Of a stretch of DNA of 64,000 bases, positions 44,601 to 55,805 are shown piece after piece. Position 1 is the first letter of the stretch; the number at the start of each line of letters is the position of its first letter. Origin of the DNA: Ypsolopha sequella (taxonomy: Eukaryota; Arthropoda; Insecta; Lepidoptera; Ypsolophidae); assembly GCA_934047225.1 (NCBI GenBank), contig OW203997.1, positions 4,574,417 through 4,638,416 of the forward strand. Direction: 5' to 3'. The notes under the pieces were generated by a model. The model had not been told where the DNA came from. It was given only the letters and a program-made list of their open reading frames with translations, and searched no databases. The position numbers and the translations under genes were made by a program.

Positions 44601-46993
44601 ATTTCTTGATCGGGACTAAATCGCCAAAGTATTCGCAGCCAGTCTCTATCTTTCGGATCCAAGCTAATTTTTCTGTACATCTGACGAATGTCTCCAACCA
44701 AAACTAAGCGATGTCTTCGCCAAGGCAATGTCACGTCTCGGATGTCATTTTGTAGAGCAGGCCCTACTAAAATATTGTCATTAAGTGACTTTCCGTTTGC
44801 GGTTTTTGCCGAACTGTCATAGACCACTCTAAGCTTTGTTGTCAGATGCTGTTCATTGATAACAGCTTGATGTGGTATGTAGCATACATTAGTCTCTTTA
44901 TCAGGTGTTGGGACAAGTTCCATATGACCTTGTTGTAAATAATCTTCCATGAACTCATTGTATTTTATGTGTAATTCTTTGTCTCTCTTGAATTTGTTCT
45001 CTAAAGAAAGTAACCGTTTCTTGGCTAGTGTGAATGACTCTCCGAGGTCAGGAAGGGTGGTTGTAAATGGAAGTCTTACTCTGTATTGGCCATCCTCTAA
45101 CCTTGTATGTGTTGTCTCGTAATGCTTTTCACATTGATATTCTGCTTTTGTCATTATTCTTTTCTCTGTGTTTTCTTCGATCTCCCAGAACGAACGAAGA
45201 ATGTCATCAACCTCAACTTTGACGTGATGTATGTGAACTTGCTTTGACTGGTGGTTGTTTGTGGTTTTTCCAGAAATTAGCCAACCCAATGAAGTCTGTT
45301 GAGCGACGAGTATGTTATTGTAGTTTTTGAGTATCTTAACTCCTTCTTGTATAATCTCTGCGAACACGTCTGCTCCTAGAATGATGTCTATCTTTCCAGG
45401 TCTCTGGAATGTTGGGTCTGCTAATTCTAGCTCTCTTAGTTGTGGCCAATCAACTATATGTGAAGTTTGAGGTATATAAGATGTCAGTGATTTCAAAACG
45501 TATGCTGTAACTCTTGATACGATTTCTGGATTGTTGGTGGAGCTTATGTCAAACTCCACACATGCTTTAGTAACAGAAGCTGCTGAACCAACTCCCATCA
45601 CTGTACCCTGTACGGGTGATCTCTTGTATCCTAGAAATTGACACGCCGCCTCGGTGATTAGACTTGCTTCTGAACCCTGGTCAACAAGCGCGCAAAGGGT
45701 GTGTGTGTGACTCTGTTCTCTTTGTGACTGCACATGAACCATGGCAGTTGCTAATATAACTTGACATCTTTGTGTGGAGTTCGTGGTTGTGGTGTGGGTT
45801 CCTAATGAAGGTGTGACATATCCGTGTAGCAAGGAGTGATGCTTGCGGCCACATTTTTTACATCTAGTGGACTGTGAACATTGTGCGACAGTGTGACCTT
45901 TGCGCAAGCAATTGAAACAAAGTTGGTTGCTCTGTACGAACGCTTTCTTATCAGTGAGATCCAACTTACAAAACTCTTTGCAACTAAATATGTAGTGGTT
46001 CTCTTTGCAATATACACACGTGACTATTTGTTTTATTTCAGTAGCGAAACTTTTTGTAGGTGGTAATATTTTTGGATGTGGTGAATCTCTAGACTTTATC
46101 ATTTCGAGTGTACGAAATCTGAACTCTAAAAACTCTGACAGCTCTTTCCAAGTTGGTAAATGACTGTTAGATTCTATTCTTTGCTCGAACATCTTGTGAG
46201 ATTCAGAATCAAGTTTCTGGATAATAATATAAACAATTATATCGTCCCAACTGTCAGTAGGTAGACTCAAACTCTTCAAAGTCGCTAGACATTCGGTTGT
46301 AACATCTAATAATTCTCTAATACTTTTGGCAGATTCCAATGTTACTTTTTTCTGATTTAGCAATTTACCAATATATGTATTGACAATACTTATCTTATTG
46401 TCGTATCGCTTATTAAGCATATCCCATATTATTTCATAGTTAGCGTCGGAGACTTGTATTTGTTTTACTAGACTCTCAGCTTCTCCGCGCAGACTTGATT
46501 TCAGATATTGGCATTTGTTAACTTTATTTATTGAGATGTTGTCATGCACTAGCGATTTGTATAAATCCCGAAACGATAGCCATTCTTTATAATCACCAGA
46601 AAATATAGGTAGTTGGATTGGTGGAAGTTTAGCTTTTGGAGTTTGTTCTATTACAGAGTTATTAGCTTGTACGATATTTGCAGATGATTGTAGTTTAGCA
46701 TCTTGAATGTCATTAAGCATTTCTTTCATGCGAGTCTTTAAATCAAGATACTTTTCAAAACAACTATCGTAAACATCATCTTTGAAGTATGATAATTTTG
46801 CTTTCACTTCGGCTTTAACAGTAATCAAAGTGTTGTGTTGTGATTGAAAAGTTTCCCAATATTTATCTGCAATCTCTAATCTAGCTTCTATAAATCCTGT
46901 ACTAAGTCTATCTCGACTAGTTTTTTTGTAATTAGTAAGAAGTTTACTTATTTGCTCATATAAATTAAATTGTGATAGATTTAATTCCTCCAT
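41683..46993 (-). pseudogene. BEL-3 gag-pol polyprotein, interrupted in the integrase
   Basis: The likely start is the Met at 46993 (MEELNLSQFN). Domains in order: DUF1759 gag core (PPIQLPIFSGDYKEWLSF); zinc knuckles CFNCLRKGHTVAQC and CKKCGRKHH near residue 360; retropepsin ALVDQGSEASLI near 440; reverse transcriptase with LRVVYDSSAKT and catalytic YVDDLLNG near 845; Peptidase_A17/RNase H region with GFSDAS near 1010 and ISLPRLELCGA; integrase zinc site (HYKTLHGG...CVSCCRHSG) near 1345-1380 and first Asp in GVDLAGPV. After the 170-bp insertion the frame resumes at 42507 with VSDCGTNFIG and the Glu of MGGLWESNIK, then the DUF5641 tail (PGHFLIGE, VGDIVLVKDERLPPAKW) to the stop at 41683. Apart from the insertion no stop or frameshift was seen, so the copy is young but cannot make an intact integrase. 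Confidence 0.9.
42495..42692 (-). mobile_element. SINE-like family X copy 2 in BEL-3 integrase, 14-bp target duplication
   Basis: TACATATAAACAAT flanks both sides (42495-42508 and 42679-42692). The insert (42509-42678) consists of the AT-rich 3' end of family X (TATAGAATTAAATGAG as read on plus) joined to the family core in the opposite relative orientation to that in the copy at 2951-3215, with GATCATAA-type sequence at the junction. This is the expected product of twin-primed (inverted) target-primed reverse transcription. It introduces a stop and splits the integrase frame. Confidence 0.8.
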
Positions 46994-47344
46994 TTTAAAC
47001 CAAGTAGACGTTGTAAAGTTTTGCTCCAAGTTTGTGGTGTAACTTATTCTATTACTCACGTATACCAATAAAATCCAATGCACTCCAAAATTTTCGTAAC
47101 CACTTTTTATATCACTGCATAAGATCACTGACTCTAGTTATTGCACTTTTGATGACTGAACAACTCTATCACAAAGTCTGAGACTCTACAAAATCAATGC
47201 AATCGGTGTAAGATTTGATAGTGCCGGTGTAGATATTGCATGTGATCTCAATAGCTTCGTGTACACGACCCATGTACAGCTATCCGTGTGTATATTGAGA
47301 ATCCTGAAAATTCAGGTGTATCCGAAACAGTACTGAAACTGTAA

Positions 47345-47361
47345 TCCGGCTCGAAGGACCA
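47345..47361 (-). promoter_or_regulatory. BEL-3 primer-binding site, tRNA-Tyr type
   Basis: Three bases inside the 5' LTR the sense strand reads TGGTCCTTCGAGCCGGA, complementary to the 3' end (TCCGGCTCGAAGGA plus CCA) of the conserved eukaryotic tRNA-Tyr. It would prime minus-strand cDNA synthesis. Confidence 0.82.
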
Positions 47362-47364
47362 ATA

Positions 47365-47520
47365 TGCTGGTCATAAGAAAACACCTCGTACCACGAAAAC
47401 TCAATTTATTCAAATTTCACAGATATGATACACTTTAAACGAAGAAAACTTTAACACCGCGATCTAGAAACGAACAGCGCCATCTAGTGTACAAACATGG
47501 AGCTTCTGACATATACTTCA
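47365..47520 (-). repeat. BEL-3 5' LTR, apparently lacking its first bases
   Basis: 156 bp equal to 37435-37590. The sense-strand bases preceding it differ from the 3' LTR start, consistent with a trimmed 5' end. Confidence 0.85.
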
Positions 47521-49424
47521 TTATATTAAATTAATATCAAAGTTATATTAAATTAAGTTTATATTAAATTTTTAATAATTTTTATCGTTCATATCAAAAC
47601 GATACTTTCACTCATAGATTCGCTCAACGAAGTGGCACGGGTAATAGATCTGTTTTCTAGCCCTCTGAGTGAATTCACTAAAATAACATTGTGTTTTTTC
47701 TCATATGGGAAATGTGCTTTGTAAATAAAATTTATGTTAGCATTAAGTTATTCTTTATATTTTTTTAAAGTGTTTGTTCAGTATTATTAATATTTTTTTC
47801 TCTATATTTCTCTGTTTTTATTTGTTTTGGTTTACGCTATCGTTTTGAGTGCAAACTTGTAAAGATAGATGTAAGAAGGAAAAATAAATAAGTATTTTAA
47901 TTAAACATAATGTTTATGTTTTTATTTTTATTTTATTTATATATTTCTTCCACACTAAACTCACAGTTTTATAGCTACTGCACCATGGTAGAACAAACCG
48001 ATCAAGATAATGCCCACGTAAGCTGACGGCTAATGTCTCCGCTTGTTTCTTGTTTTGTCGATAGAATGTACTTAATTCTACGAAGAAAACCTTTTCTTTT
48101 ATAACACGGATAACCGAAAGTTGACAAACTACGCCTATTGATTTCGCTATATCGTATCGTATAGCCGTTGTATTATATGCCTAAGGGAAGCTTTTCTTTT
48201 ATCTTGCACAATTTATAGCTACTAAGGTTTTTTACTTTTAACCCTTAAATGCATGAGATTTTATTTTTGTATGAAATTGAAAACTGTGGTAGAAAAACAC
48301 CAAAAGAATATGAAAAAAAATTTATAAAAATATTCTTTGCTTGGGAGAAGGCTTTTACAAACAAAAACAAGAAAAAAAACAAATTTAATTACTTTGATAT
48401 CAAAAAACTATAAAACTATATGCAAACAGTATATTTATTAGATTTTTTTTTCCAAAAACTCACTATAACAATTTTCCCACCGAAATGCGAGTAAATACAA
48501 AAAAAAAACAAAGAAAATGAAAGAATTTTAAATAAAAAAAAAATTAAAAGCTTTTGCCAAACATATTTTTAGCTCATAATATTATATAATTATAATATTC
48601 ATTATATTGACACTTCATTTTATGACATTTTAACATTCACGTTCACGCAGGAAGCTAAACAAATATAAACTTTCTTTTGGGACACCCTATATATTAATAA
48701 TATATATATATTCATTGTACCTAATTCCACTGACGCCGACTATAAATATCGAAATAAATCTGGAAATTATTATTTTAATAAGTGTTTTTATATAAATATA
48801 TAATGTAAACTGAATAAAAAAAACGAATACATAAGTTCTCTTTAATATTTAATAATTATAATTTTTAACATTAAATGAAAATAATAAATAAAAAAACCTT
48901 AGGGCCGTTTTCATTTTTAAGATGCATTTAAGGGTAATTCAATTCCTCGTTGTTTTAATTTGACACAGTTTGTTTTAAGAGGTCTTATCTATATCAGAAC
49001 GTACCATGTATCATATCTCGAACACGTTTCAATTACAATTTTGTTTGTCTTGTTACCGTACTTTGGGTGAGCAAGCCGAGAGACTACGTATATCGACCAT
49101 AAAAAGCGTACACTGTTGAGAGTTGAATATTGTGTAGTACAAATAAGTATAAAATTTACTTTATTTTTATCAGTTAACTAGCGGATGCCCCGTAGCATTG
49201 CATGCATGGATCCAGTTTCTCCCGATTCTGCGGGAATAAAAAAAAATCCGACCTTATTCCTTGTCTACATTATAAAGGGAACCTCTAGATGCAAAATTTC
49301 AACTTTCTAAGTCCAAGGATTAACAAGACAAGGGTCCAAGTTAATGAGTCAGTCAGTGAGTGAGTGAGTAAGTGAGTTGAATTCTCATAGAGTTTCAGGA
49401 CTTCTCAAAGTATGAATGATGTCT
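47521..49424. other. no gene; AT-rich DNA
   Basis: Very AT-rich sequence with poly-A/T runs. At about 49183-49260 GTTAACTAGCGGATGCCCCG followed by GCATTGCATGC resembles the inverted 3' end of a Helitron or another dispersed repeat, with a (GAGT)n run near 49350-49375. No coding frame. Confidence 0.4.
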
Positions 49425-49895
49425 CAATGAGCGGTTTTCCACACTGACCTTGAAAAAGCTTTCAGAGGTAAACATAGATGGCGTTACCCTGCTTTCAAGT
49501 GTCAAAAATCAAAGATTATTTTTTAATCTGTGGGCAGCAATATTTTGTGGGCTAAAAAATTTCATGTCAAGTGTTGTTCCGTGGTCAAATTCAGCAACAC
49601 CCTTCACAAAAATATGCTTATTTTGTTGTTTATATATGGTGTTGTTTTCTACTTGGTGTTTCATTCAACTTTCAACATGGTCAGCCCATGCGTTGTGGCT
49701 AATTTGAAAAAATATAGGAATACACAGTTTCCCTAAGAATTCACTATGGAAAGAACAATAGATCTTAGCAATAATACATGAATCTAGTGTTGCCAGAAAC
49801 ACATTTATTGACACTTTTAGTACAAGCTGCATCATCTATCGAGTCGTTCGGTACTAATTTTTCTTTTTTAATTTGATTTTGAAAACCCATCATTG
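49425..49895. mobile_element. MITE family C, copy 2
   Basis: Starts CAATGAGCGGTTTTCCACAC and ends GAAAACCCATCATTG. It shares the AACATAGATGGCGTTACCCT and AGTGTTGCCAGAAACACATT blocks with 34273-34828. The plus-strand ORFs within are not conserved between copies. Confidence 0.72.
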
Positions 49896-50430
49896 TTTTT
49901 CTCAGCTGTGTAATGTCATTTCTTACCTTCAATTTTATTCAGCAACTTTATCCTCGACGTCAAAAATTCAAGTTATCGGACCCTTCAAAATAACGTAAAT
50001 ATTTAATAATAAATATTTCAAACATACATAACATATTATGCTAACTTTGAGCAGGTCTGATACAATCTAAACTTAATTATGAAGAAGATACAATAAGGGC
50101 AGAGGTTGAGTTTTTCGAACGCTTTCTAGACGTCACTTTTGTCAGTGAACAAATTAGGGAAACATGTTTCCTACATCTTTAATCTCATGTTTCATGACAT
50201 ATTAGTTCTCCCGTAATCTTCTGGTCAACGGAGCCTTTTCCTTTGTCCCTTTGTCCCAGAAACACGACCGTAATAAACAGTCAAAGCCGACATACTTGCA
50301 AATAGTACTAAGACCAAACAATAGATGGTGACATAATAATTGTCAGAAATACTCGTAAAATCTGAAATGTGCTTTCCTAAGATCTATTGAATAATCAACC
50401 ACATTTGGGTACTAAAGGATCTTGAAATCT
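49896..50430. other. no gene recognised
   Basis: Anonymous DNA between MITE C and a LINE 3' fragment. Confidence 0.4.
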
Positions 50431-50439
50431 TCACTATAT

Positions 50440-50905
50440 CTTCCACACTCCCTTAAAAGTCTTCCCTCAACCGCTTCCTTCAAATTCAACTTGAAGAAGC
50501 ACTTTTTATCCTCTCAGCAGCTCTAGCTACTAGTATGTATGTATCGTACGTATTTATGTAGTGTATCATATTTAATATATTATATATATATATATATATT
50601 ATTTTAATACCCACTTTTTGTTTAGTTTTTAGACCGTTAGGTCGTTAGGTATACTTTTAGGTTAGTAGTGTATGTTGACTGTCATATTTATTATAGTTAC
50701 ATACATATTTATATCACTCATTATGCACTCATTTTAAATTTTAATAAGCCAATGTAAATTTTTCTTCATCTTTGTCATTTATGGTTGACTGGAAGAAATT
50801 TCTTTCTGAAATAAGTCCGCCTTTGCCCGGTATTTCTCTTAAATCTGTATTTATCTGTGTTTTTGTGTGCAATAAAGTGTTTATTATTATTATTATTATT
50901 ACTAT
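50440..50905 (+). mobile_element. LINE 3' end with (TTA)n tail
   Basis: 50450-50528 can be read as the last codons of a LINE ORF2 (HSLKSLPSTASFKFNLKKHF then LSSQQL and stop). A 3' UTR follows with the block TGACTGGAAGAAATTTCTTT and GCAATAAAGTGT, then (TTA)n at 50880-50902. The arrangement of ORF end, polyadenylation-like signal and simple-repeat tail is typical of a 5'-truncated non-LTR insertion. Confidence 0.55.
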
Positions 50906-51240
50906 AGTACAGGTAGCGGCACGGTTTTTGACATCTGACCTTGACTGCGCTAGTATTTTTTTCTCTACCGCACTTAGTAATTTTGTGCGCAGATGAACAC
51001 ATGCGCTAGTCCCCCACCACTTTCGCCGAGTGGTCAAAAATTGTGCCACGACCTGTACTATAGAGGTAATGAAAAGTCAGAGCAGGTTGCCGCCGCTTAT
51101 AGTGCTCTCTGTTGCACTTACGGGCCTTGTGGAAAGGCATAGAGACGCACCACTCTCGTATCGATCCCAAACGTATCGATCTACTCGTATTCCCAACACC
51201 TCTCTTGTTTAAGGCAAAGGTATTTTGAGAAATCTGTCCG

Positions 51241-51397
51241 GCGGGTCTATCGCGTAATTCTGATTTTCATCAACATCAACTTGAGATTGAAATTTGACAT
51301 ACGTGCAAAAGAGATGCGGGCGGGCGTCGTCGCACGCACGTCAAATTTCAATCTCAAGTTGATGTTGATGAAAATCAGAATTATGTGGTAGACCCGC
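51241..51397. repeat. 157-bp palindromic element
   Basis: GCGGGTCTATCGCGTAATTC at the left pairs with GAATTATGTGGTAGACCCGC at the right, and the next 50 bases (CATCAACATCAACTTGAGAT and onward) are a perfect inverted copy. Only about 30 bp, GC-rich, remain as the loop. It is a hairpin MITE or a remnant of one. Confidence 0.85.
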
Positions 51398-51718
51398 TGC
51401 TCCAACAATTTCATTTTACACTTGTCTATCCCACGCAGGTCGCTCAGAAAACTAAATTTTGAGCTGTTTTTATTAATTGTTTTGGAATGAGAGGGATTGG
51501 TTTTTAATATGACGGCAGTTTTATATCACATACTGTACAACGTATATTTTGATATAAGTTTTATTGTCAAAAATCTGATATAACAAAAAATAAAATTATA
51601 TTAGGTTCACAGTTTAGGCCTGTCTTTGTGGTTTAATGCAAGAAATCCTGTATCGAACAAACATTTTTTCAAAATTTAAGTCCTTAAACACAACAGCATA
51701 CGCTATCTGTCCGGGGTC

Positions 51719-52191
51719 TTAAGGGCCTTAGTGTCGTCAAATGGGTACTTTCTAAAGCCTACTCCTCGTTTATGGTCGAACCAAAAATATTGAAAAAAAA
51801 TGTATATAAAGTATTAACTCTGAGACAACATATGCAACATTTTTCTTTTTCATGCCACCAAAACTTCTATATGAAAAAAAAATTCAACTGAATGGTGTTT
51901 TTTGGCTTGAACTCCCTACCCTCTAAGCGGCTCGGTCGATTTAATTAATTTATGCTTTGAGTAATAGATAAACTTGATAGCTATAAATATAACATATAAT
52001 TATTCAATCGAATAATCACGTCCATGTAAAAAGTATTATTTTCTCCTATTTCGCCCTATCAAAAAAGCAGCGAGCGTCGTAACAGCCACTTTGCATTGCG
52101 CGTTGATATGAACGTTATTTCAATGTCGTTTCCATCGATATTCGTACCGACAAACATCGAGCTGCTTATTTAGCAACACTTATTACCTTAA
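51719..52191 (-). mobile_element. TTAA-flanked MITE, family T copy 2
   Basis: TTAAGGGCCTTAGTGTCGTC at the left and TTACCTTAAG at the right, with the family interior in inverse orientation (TCTAAAGCCTACTCCTCGTT, CAACAAACATCGAGCTGC with variants). Confidence 0.82.
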
Positions 52192-52690
52192 GAGGCCTAA
52201 TATAAAATTTTTAATATATATTTCGACATTCTGCAGTGTTTTTACAATACATTACATTACAAGACCGTTCCAAATTAAATTGAAAAATTGGACAAATTTT
52301 TCGAGATATTTGTTTGTTTCCGTACCATCCACCTTAATTTGAAAGCCGTTTTGCCAAATTTCGCTGTAAGGGGCTCAGATATTAAGCTGTTTTCAGTAGA
52401 TATAATAATTTAAATCGGATGATAAAAATTTAGTCAATTGGTAACAAAGTCTTCTATGGAATAAATGAAACAATTATTACAAATTTCATATAAAATTATA
52501 GAAGAAAAAAATAAACAAAACAGCCAAATATAAAAAATAGTCGTTGTTTTTCGTTATACAGAGCATTATTTCATTATAATGAAAAATACTAAAATAAATT
52601 TGAGTTCAATCACTATTTATTAAATAACTTAAAATTAAATAAAATATAAAAAGAAAAACAAATACCAACCTGTCTGTCTCATAGCGGGCT
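52192..52690. other. no gene recognised
   Basis: AT-rich anonymous DNA; its right part may be 3' UTR of the LINE fragment beyond it. Confidence 0.4.
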
Positions 52691-52970
52691 TTAGATTAAA
52701 TAAAATATGTGAGCCAGATCACCGCCATCATCGGGGAGAGTACCCAATAGGCTGGCGGCGTTGCCTCGCTGTATTGCGAGGCTTATTCGCTGACCAAAAT
52801 AGGTCCCAGCCCTTGGGTCTCCGGAAGCGTTGACCAACCTCGACGATATATCCTTATATAGGCGCTTTGCGTCTGGTCCCCACGGCCCCAGGGTCTCTAC
52901 GGCAAAAGGCATAAAAATGTAGCCTTCAGCCAGCTCCACGTATATACGCCGTTTGAGACCCTCAGCCGAT
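52691..52970 (-). pseudogene. LINE ORF2 C-terminal fragment
   Basis: The minus-strand frame ELAEGYIFMPFAVETLGPWG, PDAKRLYKDISSRLVNASGD, PRAGTYFGQRISLAIQRGNA, ASLLGTLP is a C-terminus I recognise as recurring in lepidopteran non-LTR retrotransposon polyproteins. A second copy of its last part is on the plus strand at 58991-59132. There is no RT domain upstream. Confidence 0.75.
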
Positions 52971-53464
52971 ATATATATAATGAATAAACATGTCAAATAT
53001 TCAAAAACATATCTAGATATTTAAAAAAATAAAACGCGCTCGGTGAGCATTTGTTTGGGCGTGTAAAGAAATCGTAGTAAGGCCTACTTAAGGCGCCTCT
53101 TCCCCGCGTCATCTGAAAATTACTCTATTTATAAAGTTTTTCCCTTATTCTCGCGTATAAGAAAGAACGCAAAAGCATTGTATAAATTCAAGCTGTTTAT
53201 AGACTAAAATCAATTAAAATTGGTTATTTCTTTGGAACCGCTAATGGTATTTGTATGGTTCTTATTAAAAATATTGCTTGGAAAAATAATTTATGGAAAT
53301 TTCTTTCCGTTCATCGCGTCTATGTGAAAAGTATTATTTTCTCCTATTTTGCGCTAGCCGGAGATCCAGCAATGTCACAATGATATGAACGTTATTTCAA
53401 TATTGTTTTGTCGATATTTGTACCGGCACAGGTTGACTCAAGGTCGTTGGCAACTACCTGCTCC

Positions 53465-53938
53465 TTAAGGGCCTTACTATTGCCAAATGGGTACTTTCTA
53501 AAGCCTACTCCTCGTTTATGGCCACACCAAAAATAATGAAAAAATGTATTATGAATAATCAACTCTTAGACAACATATGCAACAGTTTTCTTTTTCATAC
53601 CATCAAAACTTCTACATGATTTTTTTTTTTACTGAATGGTGTTTTTTGACCTCAAATTCCCTACTGCTCCTGAGTGGCTTGGCCGATTGAATTCATCTAT
53701 GCTTTGATAATCAGATAAACTTTATAGCTATAAACATAACATAAGATTATTCAATCGAGTAATCACGTCCAAGTGAAAAGTATAATTTTCCCCTATTTCG
53801 CTCTATCAAGGACGCAGCGAGCGTTATAACAGCCACTATGCATTTCGCGCTGATATGAACGTTATTTCAATGTCGTTTCCGTTGATATTTGTAGTGACAA
53901 ATATCGAGCTGCTAATTTGGCGATGGTAATCGCCTTAA
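53465..53938 (-). mobile_element. TTAA-flanked MITE, family T copy 3
   Basis: TTAAGGGCCTTACTATTGCC at the left and GGTAATCGCCTTAA at the right. It is the most similar in both length and orientation to copy 2, 1.7 kb away. Confidence 0.83.
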
Positions 53939-54144
53939 GGGCCTCGCCTGTATTCAGCTGGGAATCGATAAGGTTATCGGTAAACAGCGTATAGCACGCG
54001 CTTCTCCGTAGCGCACCGCTGATTTATGGTCTCGCGGGCAGCTAGTCTTTAACTTTATAATCTGTTGAGTTCACATTATCGCTAAACAATTATTGAACAA
54101 TAGATAACTGGCTTATAAATTAATATATTATTAATTAAAACCTT

Positions 54145-54400
54145 GAGACATGGGTTCGATCCTGCAATGAGTTTTTAGGAATTTATGTGCATAGTATTTG
54201 TATTACCTAATATTTTCGACTTGCTAAGCGGTGAAGAAACACATCTTGAGGAAACCTGCATGACCTAAAAAGCGTGTATTTGTACTCGAAGAACTGCGAT
54301 AGGGCTCACCACCCATCACGATGGGACGTAATAATCGTCGGTGAAACGCAGGTACTGCTCGGGAATACCTCTGACAGCCCTTGTCGTGTCATGTCGTGAT
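54145..54400 (+). mobile_element. tRNA-derived SINE, 5'-truncated
   Basis: Begins in the B-box region (GGGTTCGATCC) and continues with the SINE body (GAGGAAACCTGCATGACC, GTATTTGTACTCGAAG, GGGACGTAATAATCGTCGG, AATACCTCTGACAGCCC) in the same order as the minus-strand copy at 33600-33973. Confidence 0.78.
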
Positions 54401-55728
54401 GATATATTTTTTATATTTTATGTTATTGTGTTGATAGCTTGCAAGATTGGGGCTCCAATCCGTTTTACGATTTTATGATTATTCCAAGGGCTTGGATCAA
54501 TTACTATTTATATCGATAAAATAAAGACACACAGTGGATTCGAAATCCCTCGAACAAAAAGGCTACTTATACTTGGAAGCAAATAAAATTATCAATCAGG
54601 CTAATGGGCGATGTAAAAGGTATTTAAGAAGATTAACGAACTTCTTGCAGACAAGTAAAAAATAGAAAATGGCGTTTAGCTAGATTAGTGAACTGGGAAT
54701 TTAGGTGAACTTGAAATTACGTTTATAAGTAATGTAAAAGAAAATTACAAGATCTATTTAAATATTTAAATATAGAGATTATACAGCAAAATTGGTACTT
54801 GAGACTACAAAAATGATCAATCCAAAGAATGCGATGGAAGTATCTTAAATAATTATATTTAGGTGTGTAATACTTACACAACTCAAACTTCACAGAAATA
54901 CATTGAAAATAATTTGTTAATCAATCATTGTTTTTTAGAAAAGGTTTAAATGACCTTAACCAATTTTATCAAAACTGCATGGTCTATAGAGGGCCATGTG
55001 AATAAAACTGGAATAATACTGTAGCAATGTTTCCAAAATTAAAAGACTTTATAAAGGTACGAAACACAACATACTCTTGATAAATAAAAAAAAGAAATTT
55101 TGTTATTTTTCGTTTAGAAATAAAAAATAAGTTTTTGATGTATATATGCGCAGTTGTTATTAAAGAGTTCCTATCTTGCTGAAGTAACGAGTCACTTCAA
55201 AAAGGGAGAATTAATAAATTAATAGCAGTAGCTGTGTGTAATAATTAATAAAGATTATTATTATTATTATTATACTATCAACATTCCTCTTTAATACCGC
55301 AAATTAAAAGTTTCTTCAAATTATCAAAATAAAGGACCGTCCGATTAAATTAAGCATTTAGTTAAGCTTGAAAGCCACCTTGTCGGTTTATTTGTTGGCG
55401 GAGCCTGACAAACCAGTCCGGTAAAATGTAAGATGCACCTTCTAATTCTGTAGGACGATTAACATGTTGCAGTTCTGAGTACTATATTCAGACTCTTACT
55501 GCAGGGATTAAGTCTGTAGGAGAAAATTATTCTTGTCCTGAAAACATATTTTTCCTCGTAAAATTACAAATTAACGCAAGGATGAATGAAATTTGGCTAC
55601 CATTTGGCTACCAACCATTTAGAATCTATGCCGTTGTAGAATTTTGTATTGTGGGACATCAGCACTTCCTAAGCAATACTTGGGATTTATATCAAAAAGT
55701 AAACCAGGGCTGTCTGTCAAAAGATGCA
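54401..55728. other. no gene; LINE tail near 55200-55275
   Basis: AT-rich DNA. AATTAATAAAGATTATTATT at about 55244-55272 is a polyadenylation signal plus (ATT)n tail of an old retrotransposon. The ORF at 55582-55812 runs opposite to the end of the JHBP gene and has no family. Confidence 0.45.
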
Positions 55729-55734
55729 TTTAAT
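55729..55734 (-). terminator. candidate polyadenylation signal (ATTAAA) of the JHBP-like gene
   Basis: On the minus strand ATTAAA lies 72 bases after the stop codon of the gene at 55806-59936. It is a common AATAAA variant; there is no transcript evidence. Confidence 0.4.
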
Positions 55735-55805
55735 AAATTCACACCTATAACAATCTTTCATATACATTTTTATATTCACTTATATTATTTAGTCAATTTG
55801 TACTG

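Larger units (their letters stand above)
37435..47520 (-). mobile_element. BEL-3: nearly complete BEL/Pao element with two nested insertions
   Basis: The 3' LTR (37435-37606) and 5' LTR (47365-47520) share 156 bp without a difference by eye. In sense orientation the 3' LTR starts TGTTTGTT after the purine-rich GGCGGGCGATA, while the 5' LTR lacks about the first 16 bases, so the 5' end of the element seems trimmed. That explains why no target duplication is found. After removal of a 3.96-kb DNA transposon (37677-41636) and a 170-bp insertion (42509-42678), the element is about 5.9 kb with a single gag-pol frame, the normal BEL layout. Confidence 0.92.
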
